Assembly: GCF_001949145.1 (NCBI RefSeq)
Contig: NW_019091466.1
Location: 861,283 to 902,733, forward strand
DNA from: Acanthaster planci
Lineage: Eukaryota; Echinodermata; Asteroidea; Valvatida; Acanthasteridae
DNA: 41,451 bases
Direction: 5' to 3'
The first letter of the stretch is position 1. Every line of letters starts with the position of its first letter. A program made the translations under genes and the position numbers. The notes under the pieces are model-generated. The model saw only the letters and a program-made list of their open reading frames with translations. It made no database searches and was not told the origin of the DNA. Positions 1 to 12,100 of the stretch are shown one piece after another.

Positions 1-146
1 TGAATCTGGCCTTAGAAGCATCAGACATCAAGGTGACAGTCGGTGGTAGAGAGTGTAAGGTTACTGACCTCAAAGCTGATGAACTTACTTGTGAGATTCC
101 AGATATGAGTGGAGCTGTGGAAGATTCCCCAGGGTACAAGGTTGAG
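1..146 (+). CDS. MET: MET-like exon a: end of an IPT/TIG domain (partial)
   Basis: The frame starts at base 3 and runs open for 48 codons to a donor GAG|gtatga in phase 0. The translation has the VTVGGREC and LTCEIP pattern of an immunoglobulin-like IPT/TIG domain, as in the MET/RON/plexin ectodomain. The start of this exon and everything upstream are outside the window. Confidence 0.8.
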
Positions 147-3100
147 GTATGAACCATTGGCTCATTATTCAGATGCTTAACACTAAAATCCAGTACTTGA
201 AACAACATTTTGAACTTTAATACCTTGTTAAATTTCAAAATAACAATGAAAGATGATAACATACATACCACTTGGCACCAAAAATCTGCACTGATTTTCT
301 TGGACAGTTTTGCGCAGACCTCAACCTTACTTGTCCAATGTGTGAGTTTGCTTGTCCCGACCCTGGTTTAGTTGCTCACCCCATCCAGACTCCACTGTGC
401 TAACCATGGAATTCTATGCTTTATGTGTATACAAGTTATAATGGGATATTTTAACACTAGTATCGTGTCATAAAGATGCAGATCGACCATTAAATAAGTT
501 GCCATAGACAACAGAAATTAATACTCTTACTTAAAATCAGAAAAAATTAGAAGTTTCCTGTGTGTTTATTTGAGACACATGAAGCGTAATCTTTTTTTTC
601 AGATATCATTTTCCTGCCAATTTTTAGTAGGTTTAAGGAAGACTGTCTTTATCGGGCTCAAATTGCAAAATGTACTTAGATTATTGCTACAGGATTAGTT
701 AAGCATGAATGAAGAACAAAAAAGGAAAATATGAATTACACTATTTTTTAGACATTTTTTATGAGGCGGAACTGATTTTGTGGATGCAGCCATTAACGAG
801 TGGTCACTTGATCAGAATCTCGATGGTGACGTCACAAGTGCTCATGGGCTGATGCAACGACTGGGTACCAGCAAGTGCATAATCAGGCCCACAAGTGTGG
901 GAAGGGAAATCCTCAGTATCATTTTAGAACACACTCAACAGCGTATCGGGCTTTAATCTTAGTCATCTTGCTAGCCCCATTTCGTATTGCTGGATATTCT
1001 CATAGTCATCACAAGTTAACTGTTCACTGCAGACCCTCACTTGATGGTCTTTTCCCTGGAGATGGCAGCACTTTGCCAACCATTGCCACCGTAAAAGCAG
1101 TTTTTCTGGCAATGTATGTCAGTGTGCATCTTGGGGATTGCTTGTCTGACACAAAACAGTACTTAGCTATACAATATGGCATTGCAAATGAGAAGGCAAA
1201 AAAGGTCTGTAGAAATCGTGGATAATCGTTGCAGAATTTCTGTCAGCTGACACGGTGCGAGCGCCCCCTTGGAGCACTTAAGATGTCACCATCTAGATTC
1301 TGACCACGTGACCACTCGTTAATGGCCGTGTCCACAAAATCAGTTCTGCCTCATAAAAACTGTCTAGACAAAAATACTGTGCTTCATATTTTTCTTTTTG
1401 TTCTTTATTGATGCTCAACTAATCCTTCAGTGACAATCTGAGTACATTTTACAATTTTGGCCCGATAAAGACAGTCTTCCTTCAACTTGTGACTTGAAGA
1501 TATTTCTGTCTATGAGTAATGTCACAGTTACCACTACAAACCTGGCACTGTAACCAGAAAGATAAGGAGTAGATTGTAATCTCAAATAATTACTAAAGGA
1601 CAGTTCTTTTACAAATTCTGTGCAGACAGTTTTATTTCCAGCTTCAGATATTTACAATATTTAGATCATAATAAACCTATATATATACAATGGATTACCA
1701 CCTTACAATTAGAATTAAATTAAAAATATTTGCTTGTTTAGACCTCAATTTACTGCTTTACCCAAATATCAGAGAGATCTTGTAAAATGTGGTTTGTCAC
1801 CTAGGTATAACTACATCAGTGGTTCCACTTTACACCGTAATCTTGCCTTGAACACAAGTTCAGGGCAAGGCGTTGGCGACATCCACCCCAGTGGTCTCCA
1901 AACCAGGCTTCACCCTCGTCAAGGGTCAGGTTCTTTGTGCTTGGTGATACAATTTGGCCATGGTTTTCTCACTGTTTCAAATCCTGGATTGCTGATCTAG
2001 CCTGTTCTTAGATTTGCTTCACCAAATTGCCTTAAGCAGTTCTGTAAATGTCTGCTTCTGGGGCAGCAAACAGGCTTACTATGTGCGCGACGCTGGCAAT
2101 CCACAAGCTACATGTCATCACGACAATCATCAAAAATGCTCTCCACTGGCACACCCAAACTAGCTGTTAAATTGGGCACACATCTCATTCTCGTGCAAAA
2201 CAATTGACACTGCATCACACTCAATACATTCATGAAACCCTGGTGAACATTCACACAAAGAAATTGGGTGCATTGGAATTTGCACCTTAGCTTAGGTATG
2301 CATTTCCACAATAGAAGAGGGATCCTGCGGGCGGCTTCCTGGCCTGTATTGTCAAACAAAACAGCAAGTCATTAAAACGTGGGCAAAGAAATCCATGGCT
2401 CTGGGAAGTGAACTGGAAAAGAAAAATTTCTAATGAATGAATATGTATGAAGTACTGCAAGTATTTGCGCATCTAATGACCGAAGTGGTTCAGGGGAATT
2501 CTGACAAATGATAACCCGAAAAAACAGTCCATCACCATTTTGAAAATTTATGCCCACACTCCATTGCTAAATAGTGCAATTTGGAAGGCCCTTTTGTGTC
2601 CAATATTTTCCTGAAATACAAGCTGACAGTCCTACCGGTTCCATTTTTACAAACTATCCGTTCCACATGCCACAAAATGCTTGAATACCAGAGAATTTGA
2701 CAGCATGCAAATGGTAACAGCTAGACCAGAAACAGATCTAAAAATTTTGTTGGGTTTGCTGGTCCATCCAAGTAAGAAAGCATATATTTTTATTTCATAC
2801 CCAAAATTTAAATGTAACTAAAATCCAGAAAATAACTGAATATGCAGTAATTTTTAAACTCACACACAGAAAGTGGTCAGTGCACATTTAGAATCAGTAA
2901 TTTTGAATGTATGTAGTTCACTGGTGAAGTCACCTACAATCATGACACTACCAGCCAATCATAAAATACAGCACAGTAAAAAAACACACCAAATACCATG
3001 TAAACGAACATGTTAAGTCCCTGGTTGCAACCTCCTTTATACTAGTAGTTCTACATACAGAAATTGCACAATTAGGGTGTATGTCCAAAGTAACACAAAG

Positions 3101-6100
3101 TCCGGCAAATAATTACACTATACAAACAGTACAGCAGTATGCACATGTACATGAACATGTTTGTACATATTTAGACAATCGTAGGGAAAAACTGTCATAC
3201 AGTCTTCAATAAAATGCCTCTTTGACTGTCAAAAATGATTGTAATAAAAAAATTAATGATCTATAAGGTGTCAGCAACTTTCCAAAGTTATGACCACAAG
3301 GTGCCAACATTTGGCCTGTATATCATCAATAATATTATTCTTTAAGCAGATGTTTTAGAGATCCTGTGAGCAATGTACTTGTTGGGCAGGACCCTTTGAA
3401 GTGTGTCTAATACATGTCTCTTGCTTGAATAAAGTAAGCAGAAGTTACCCTGTGTCAGGAGAAACCTCAAATAGGCACAAGTTCCTGTGACAAAGCTTGT
3501 CACATATTGGATTATAATTGTACATGTAGGTGTTTTTCAATAAAAAGTTATCAATTTTGGAACATAAAGCAGATATTCCAAATGATGATAATGAGATATG
3601 CTGTGATACTTAGATCCCTTGCATAGTTTTAATTGCTTCCTGCATTAAAACCTCACACATGATGTCCCTTTTCAGGTTCGTGCAGCGTCCACTACCAGCA
3701 TGATAGGCTACATGAAGATTGACCCACGACCTTTCCCGTGGTATGCCATTGTCATAGTTGTCTTAATTGTCGTCTGCATCATTGTCTCTGTTGTTGTGTG
3801 GCACGTTCGCAAACAGTCCAAGGAAGAAGGGACAGACTTGGCTACGGGGGTTGTTACACCTAGTGTGATATTCCGCCAGACCAGCAGTACAGGTGGTGAG
3901 TCAGCTGAGGCTAGGGTTGTACCAGCTTTCTCTCGTTTGAACAGTGAGTGTCTCTTTTCTCTTTCACTCCTTGCATGGACAAAGGCATCAGCATCTAACA
4001 AGGTTTGGCTTTAGCATTTTATTATGTTGGCAATAGTTTTACTGAGTTGGCTCCATGTTTAATAACATGATAGTTTGTTTTACTACTGTTGGTAACTGAG
4101 ACTGAGCTAGCTGGGCCATGGTTGCTGTTTGAGCTTTGTCTTGTTCCCCCTTTTTTGATACCTAGGGCTCTCATCATATCCTAGCTCTTAGGGAGACAGC
4201 TTACATTGGCCAAGCTTTTTAGCATTTGAGTGCATACCGGTACCAGTCTAGAGTATGTTAGTGGAATTTTGCAATGTCAGAACAGTACTCAAGTTTCGCC
4301 AAATTAATACAAAAAATCTTCAGTAGTTGGGTTTCATTTGTCCATTGGTAATTTGGAATTGATTTTTTTCCCCCATTTTATCAAAGCTATGTGTACATTC
4401 TTTGCCTGTAAATTATCATGGAGCACTTAATATTACATCATCTCATTACCACACTGTCACATTATGCAAGCAAACTAACACTTACATGTACCTTAGTGTC
4501 CTCAGGTGACTTGAGAATAGTTTGTTTCTATTGCTGGAGTTCTAAGGCCTTTCACCTAAATGTTGACACAGGACTTCCGTTTTCAAAACATTCAGGAGAT
4601 AACTTTGTGTAGTATAAAATCAGTCGATGGCTTGGTCTGTGGTGTAGCATGGTGTCTGGAATAAGGTACTGAGACATGATAACTACAAATGATCTCCTTT
4701 TACCAGAAGAAACAAATTTTGGGACTTCAACACAACTTGCCAATTTGGTTTCAACAGGTGCTTGATGGTCATCTCCATGTGTTCCATGTGTCCCAGTTTG
4801 TGGGGAATACCAGGGGCTCTAACCTAAAGGACACTGGCCTGTGAAGAAAGATGATTCAATTGAGAGCAGTCGGTTTTGGAGAGAAACATTGCAGCAATAG
4901 GATGAATTCATATAATTCTTACACAGGTCATGCTGTGTTCCAAAAAAGGACATTTTAGACCAGATCAGTGCTCCTTCGCTTCCAAGCATTCTGAATTACT
5001 TGAATATAAATTTTAAGTTTTCATTCTGCTTCATTTGTTAAACAGTTTGAGTTTTCATTTCATGTCACATATTTGATTTCACAGGGGTTGCTTTTCCAGG
5101 AGGGTAACAGACCAACATTTACTGTTTGCCAACAAACTTGAGAATAGTTTTGATGTCACCATTTTAGTTCTTTGAATCTTCTGTAATAAAACCTGTTTGC
5201 CATTGTACCATAGCTTTAAATTTACAATTTGTCTCAGAAAAGAGTACTTTCATTTATCAAACAGATATTTTAAGTACAGAAATATGTCTAAGAAGAGATG
5301 ATCAAGTTGCCCTTAAAAATTAAGGGGAATTAAAACCTTTCATCCCGTATGTAGATTTTTTCACTGGGAACCTTTTAACCACTTGCTGCCAGGTGGATTT
5401 TTCTTGAGCAAGACAAGATGCCCGGTCCTTTTCAAGATTTTTTGTTTTCAAAATTCTTGAAAAATTTATCATTTCATTTAATGGCCATTTATACCCTCAT
5501 GAAGGACTTTTTGGGACTACTCTAAAGCTGATGGGTAACCTTCATTAAGTCCTGAATATTTCAGCCAGTCCTTCAGCCTTGGAAAAAAGCCCAGATTTTG
5601 CAGTGTTGCATAAGATTCTTTTGTTCCCGAAACTGGCACAGTGCACTGCTGACCTCTTTTCAATAGGGGCCAGATTAGCGTGCAGCGGTGCTGTGTGACT
5701 TATCTCTGCGGTGGTGGAGAGCTTTTGTCCCCGGTGGTAATCCACTCACTCTAAATGCCTCAAACCGTGTTATACTGTTTCAAAACAAGGCTGGATTATC
5801 TCCACTATTGAGAGCAAAAAAATGTCGGTAATGCCCAGCAGCTCAGTCTTTTGTGCTGAGCATGGTCTTTTGTTATAAGGGCCGAACTCTTTTGTCCCAG
5901 TTCTGCATATAAAGCCTTTGTACTTGAAAATGGGTCGCCTGGCAGGAAGTGGTTAAAGCACATTCTGTGAATTCAAGACTGCATTAATCTAGTGGCACAC
6001 TAAGAATTATATCAAATAAAATAAAGAACTGGTGTGAATGGAGTTGGAATAGTAAGGAGCCTTTCCATCTAAAGACAAACTGAGCAAATGTTCTTGCAGT

Positions 6101-9100
6101 TCATAAGTTCATTTTAGGACTACACATTAAACAAAAAAAAGTTGTCTCAAACCTTGTACCAGTTGATATTCAATACATCTCAAACTTTGTAATGCATCAA
6201 ATACACGTATTCTTTGTTTGTTATTGACTTTTAACCAATAAAATAGATTATATGAGGACACCAACGTCTTCATCAGAGTCTGCATTTGCTGGCATCCCTG
6301 ATGAAAACAGACCACTGCTGGAGACAATTAACAAGGATCTAGCCATGCAGATCAGTGAAGTTCTTGTCAATGAAGATAACCTCAAACAAGGAGATATTGT
6401 TGGTCAAGGTTAGAATATCACAGTGTACATGTATTTTCCTGCCATACTTTCTGGCCATCAGTGTTGTAAGGAATGTAAAGGTCCCTTGTTGGCTCCTTAT
6501 TTTAACAGCCTGATGTAGAGCCATCGGAGGTAGTGAAAATCCGCTAACCCATGGAGGGGTTCTGCCCGCACTTGTAATTTTGCTCATACTGCTGAAACGT
6601 AAAAACCATACAGTAGTTTTTTAGTGCAGCTCCGCTATTAAAAGTGTTCAGTGCTGCGACACAAGGTTCTTCGCCCACTGGTCTGGATGCCTCACGCACG
6701 CTTACCACGCGATACATTGTTGGTCAGTTTGCCGTCGTGATTGCTTGTGTCACACTGTGTGGATTGCCCATAATTCTTGTGAATTGTCGCCGGTAGAAAT
6801 TTTTACATAGATTAAGACAGGTGTTCATCACTTTTTGAGATAATTTTGGAAGCTGCCGTCCCCATTCATGCCATTCAATCAGGAAAAAAAAATTGACCCC
6901 CCCTTAAAATTTCCAACCTACCGACCCTATTTTTAAGAGGCATGTAATTGGAAGCACAACTATTTTGGCAGGCCTAAGAAAAGACTGCATGCATGCAGTA
7001 GGCCTAATTTAAATAATCATAATAATCATGGATTCCGAGAAATCTTTGGCAAGTGTTGATCTAATTCAGGCAAGCAAATTTATGGCATGGCCTGCCTGAT
7101 TGGGAAACTAAAAAAAAATCATCGCGGCCTGGTTACTGTGCTGTGCTATGATAAAGTATTAAAAGTGTGGTGGAATAATTAAAATTTGATATGGTATGGG
7201 TTGTCATCAATTATAGGCCAATAATTATTGGCCAATATCGTGAATACCACGGAAACAGGAATTTACCATCAACGTAAACTTGTTCAAGATCTTGATGGAA
7301 ATGAAATAAAAAGTACTGGCTGGCTTACTTGGGGCATCCAGAGCTTCTGTTGTCAATCCTCATGCAAGTTTTTCTATAACGATTAAAATGGTACAGTGGT
7401 TCTATAATAATTTATACAACGAAGTTCTTCACAGTCAGTGCCCTTAGCTATTCATCAGGCCATAGAGTTAGTTCGTGTACGGCAGCTTTAAATCAATGGA
7501 AATTGGTCACCACCATCACAATTACTGATCTCAATTCCTAGATGGAGATTGGCAGCTAGCTAACCTAGCCCAAGGACCACATAAGCAGGATAAAACCTGT
7601 CAGGGTTAGAACAAATCACTGATCTCTGCGTTGACTGGAGAGTGTATTGAAAACAAGGGCTTGATGTCAGTAGAAGCCCAGTTTGGGGGCCCAAAACATG
7701 TCAAGGTCAGATTGAAAGATTTGAGATCTTAGTCAAATGTGCTGTCAAATGGTATCATGACAAACAGATGATTTTGTGTGGACTAAGTTATTTTTTTTAT
7801 ATTATGGCAAGTGTATTCAAATAGGAATTTATCTGTATCGGTATCTGTAGCCAGTGAAGACTTCATTGAAGTCTTTGTTATCAATCAATTCTACTCAAAA
7901 CCTGGAAAATTACAAACATGGTTAGTGTGTTGTGTTAGGCTGAAATAGGTGGCAGCTACCTCTTAGGGCCCCTAAAATTGAGCCCTGGTGGCTTCATTTG
8001 TGTACAACAGTGCCTTGCGAGCTATCCAGTTGATCTGTGGCACTTGAGTAAGCTATCATAACTCTTAGACCAAGATCTCCAAACCTTAACTGTCTGTATT
8101 ATATGTTTCAATTCCACTTTGGCTCACAATGTTCACTTGCTTAATTTCCAAATCAGCCTGATAAATTAAAAGCACATGTTTCTGTTCCCAAAGGTCATTT
8201 TGGCTGTGTTTACCAGGGCCGGATCTGGCAGGATGGTACATCCTTCGCTGTGGCCATCAAGTCCCTCCTCCGAGGAGGGAAGGAGGAGATCATTAACTTC
8301 TTACGGGAGGGCATCATGATGAAAGACTTTAAGCATCCTCATGTCTTGGAGTTGATTGGAGTCTGTATCAACAGTAACAACATGCCGCTGGTTGTGCTTC
8401 CATTCATGAAACACGGTGATGTGCTCACGTACATACGGGACCCCAAAAATGTGAGACTTTTCTATTTCTTTATTTTTCTTTCAACTTTTATTTGATTAAG
8501 TAAATAGTGACTTAAAGTGGCATTTAAACATTCACCATACAAGAACCATTTTCATTGCTCTATTCCCAAAATGTATGGCTGGCCCAAAATAGCCCTTGAC
8601 AAATCATCAGCCCTAAATTCATCAGGAGATTGGGCAGGATTACTGATACGCCGTAGAAGTAGAAATACAAAGATAACATGTATGCCATTGGTTTTTTACC
8701 AAGTAAAGGAATTGGAAACTATAAGGAAGGTTCAAAACAAAAATGTCAAATGAATTAGCATTATAGGTATTTTTCAAAACTGGCTAATTGGGGGGTGGTT
8801 TTTTACTATGTGTATCATTCCATTTCATTTTTTGATTCACTGCTTCGAGAAAAATCAAGAAAAATGCTATTCAGTATTTAACATTCAAAGCTCAACTCAT
8901 GTTATTTGTCTAGCAAATATCCATGGACCACAGGACATTTCCAAGTGCCTGGATAATGCATAGGCGAGGTCGATCTGCAGACCAATTATGGCCCTTCAAA
9001 ATACCTTTTTTTTACAGCTTTAAGTAATGCTGGTGGTTAGCAAATTTCCCTTCAAGTTTGTGCCTCCTCCTCAGCTGTGCAAAGCTGAGAATTTGTCAAA

Positions 9101-12100
9101 TAACACTTCATGGTACAGTGAAGTGACTGCTGTCACCACAGTAACGGTGCAACCACACGTACATGTGTATGATGGACCACACTCTCATAGTTCATCACAT
9201 GCAAGTAGGTCAAAAACAGTCCACACAACGTCAGTGCACATTATAAACACTTTAATAAGCAACAAGTGTGGTAACTCTTCTGGCATTTTTTGGCATGAAA
9301 GTTATCGTGATTGACCACAGTGATTCAGACTCCTTCCCATAAATAATTGCAGGAGCTTACAGCCAGAGACTTGTTGGAGTTCTGCCGACAAGTTGCAGAA
9401 GGAATGGCCTACCTAGCCAGCCAAAAATTTATCCACCGTGACCTGGCATCCAGGAACTGTATGCTGGATGACAACCTGCGAGTGAAGATTGCCGATTTTG
9501 GCCTGTCACGAGACATTTATGAGAGGGATTACTACAGTGCCAAGGACAAGACAGCTAAGCTGCCTGTTAGATGGATGGCCCTGGAAAGTCTAGAGAGGAA
9601 TGTGTACAACACAAAGACTGATGTGGTACATTTATATAACTATTTTGGAATTTTCTCAGTGTGGTAAAGTTTCAGGCTACTGTGATCACTGAGAGGTCTT
9701 GACATGTATTAGTTGAAAATACATTTTGCTGCGAGCAAGGACAAACAGTTTATGAAAGAGCAGTTCTGTAGCACAGATGGCTGACTTATGGCTTAAATTG
9801 TCTGGGGCATTTGTGAAGCAGGAGTGAAGCCCTATCATAGAAATTGACCTTGAAATGCTAGCTGATCAGAGTGATACTGTAGTCTTGGAGTCCATAAAAT
9901 ACTCCATCTGGCAGCAACATAGAACATGTAGTTGTGGAGCTGTAAAAGTTGTTTTTTCTTGACAGCAGACTTGAAACATAAGCACTGCAGGTGGCATGGT
10001 CTCAATGTGATGCATTATGAATCTGGCCCATGTCTACCCTTGTCTTTAAACTGATAGGATGAATGCTTATCAAGTAGTTGANNNNNNNNNNNNNNNNNNN
10101 NNNNNNNNNNNNNNNNNNNNNNNNNNNNNNNNNNNNNNNNNNNNNNNNNNNNNNNNNNNNNNNNNNNNNNNNNNNNNNNNNNNNNNNNNNNNNNNNNNNN
10201 NAAAAAAAAAAAAAAAAAAAACAAAAAAACATCTTGAAAGTAGTTGAACTGTCAACTCATCTTAAAGGCATATTTCAACCCCCTAAACAAGTATTTTACA
10301 TAGAATTTTTTTTACTGTGAGATTGGGATACCATTTTTGTTTTCAATTCCTTGTTGAATGGTGTCATAAATTAATATTATTCAATTTAAGGTTCAAATGA
10401 AGCTGTTGATTGGTTACCCTGGAGTTGGGGGAAAATCACTGAAAAAATAAGGACTGCCAGATTAATGTCCAAAACCTTTGTTCAAAGTCAGAAACAAACT
10501 TTAGTAGATAGCACCCTTTTGTAGTCTGAATCAATTCATTTCGGCTAAGAGCAATGCTAAGGTCTTGGAGCTAAGACTACCCTTCAAACAGTTTTGATAG
10601 TCGGGTACTCTAAATTGGTCAGTAAACTTAGTGACAAGGTGGAGACTCACCAGAGATCCAAGGTTCAGAATAGACCTAAATTATAATGATGTCATGCTTT
10701 CTTTACATTTGCGCTTTCCTATGGGGACTCAGTGGATCACTTTCCACCTCACATCCATAGGAAAGCGCACATGTTAAGAAAGTATGATGCCATGCAACAG
10801 GTCTGTTGTAAATTGTACGTGCAGCAGACCTGTTGAGTTGCCTAATCAGGGATTTGCAAGAAACAATGGCTGACCAAACTGTTCAACAGTAGAACAATGT
10901 TACCAATTTAAAAAGTACCAATGCATGCATATGAATGTTATTGGTAGAATGCTTGAGATGCACATACATGTAGTCTTTTGTGTGTGAGATGACATTCAGT
11001 TCATTTGCATGCGGCACATATCTGCTTCAAATGCCATAGTTGCAATCTTAGGTAATATAGCCATCTCATTGTTGACTAACATTTTGTTTCCTCAGTGGTC
11101 TTTTGGAGTGGTGATGTGGGAGTTTTTGACCCGTGGGATGACCCCATATCCATCTGTGGACAACTGGGACATCTGTACTTATTTACAGAGAGGGAGGAGA
11201 CTGCAGCAACCTATGCACTGTCCTGACCATGTGTAGGTTTCCAAGTGCCTTTTTTTTGCTTCTTGTTACATTGATAGCATGAGTCCCTATTTCAAATGGC
11301 CCACAAGCATGGAATGTGATAGTGTGCAAAAAATGTGGGGACGATGATGAAATCTCATTTTCAGAAACATATTTTGCTTAGTTAAGTTTTGGCATCTGCT
11401 CTCTTTTATTTTCTTTCTGATTCCATGGATTATCCCTCTTGAAAGTGCAGGATACCCAATCTATGCTCCTTGAGATTGGAACAATTATATTTCATTCTAA
11501 AATTTCCAAAAAAACTCTGTCTAAATTTAGAAGTTATTAGCTTAAGTACGTAAGAAAAAAGTTTGCCTAAAAATTACTGTAATCATGAGAAACCACTCTT
11601 CTGTGAGTGTTTGTCTTAATTAAAACTCAAGCAAACTCTAAGCCTAAACAGGGGCTAATGACAGTGTTAGCCAAAACCAGCGTATTAAAGTAGTTGTTAT
11701 TTTGAAACTAGTCTTAGCCTACTGTTTATAAAACAATGGATACACAATGGAAAACAATTGTTGCATCTGACACTGTAAGTAAATGACCCAGTTCAGTATT
11801 TCAACACTGCATGCTCAAAAACTGTAGATCATATTTTGACATTTATATGCACATGCAAGGTTGGCGTTATAAATGTTGCTCTGTTGTGGCTCACATTCAC
11901 TGTACGTATTTGAACTGACACCACATCGGGTGCTTTGTTTTGAAATGACCTTACTTTTTGAAATACAGAACTGGTTCATGTACTCAACGTGGCATAGGAC
12001 ATCTCAGATAAGGCATTTGAAGGCTTGTGATGAAATTTGGAATACCTCCTTTATTACATTAGATTAACAAAATAATTCTAATAACATGTTTTACTTAACA

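Larger units (their letters stand above)
9626..11095 (+). other. MET-like intron with assembly gap and hairpins
   Basis: Phase-0 intron. It contains an assembly gap at 10082-10201 (120 N) followed by a poly-A run of about 20, so a retroelement tail may lie in the gap. Two adjacent inverted repeats lie at 10690-10789 and 10795-10835. Confidence 0.65.

Noticed and set aside
9027-9314. 95-codon frame just upstream of the HRD exon as a possible extra exon
   Set aside because: The kinase sequence is continuous from exon d to exon e without it, and adding it would break the domain.
10002-10320. Open frames spanning the N gap
   Set aside because: They consist mostly of unknown residues and poly-Lys or poly-Phe from the A tract.
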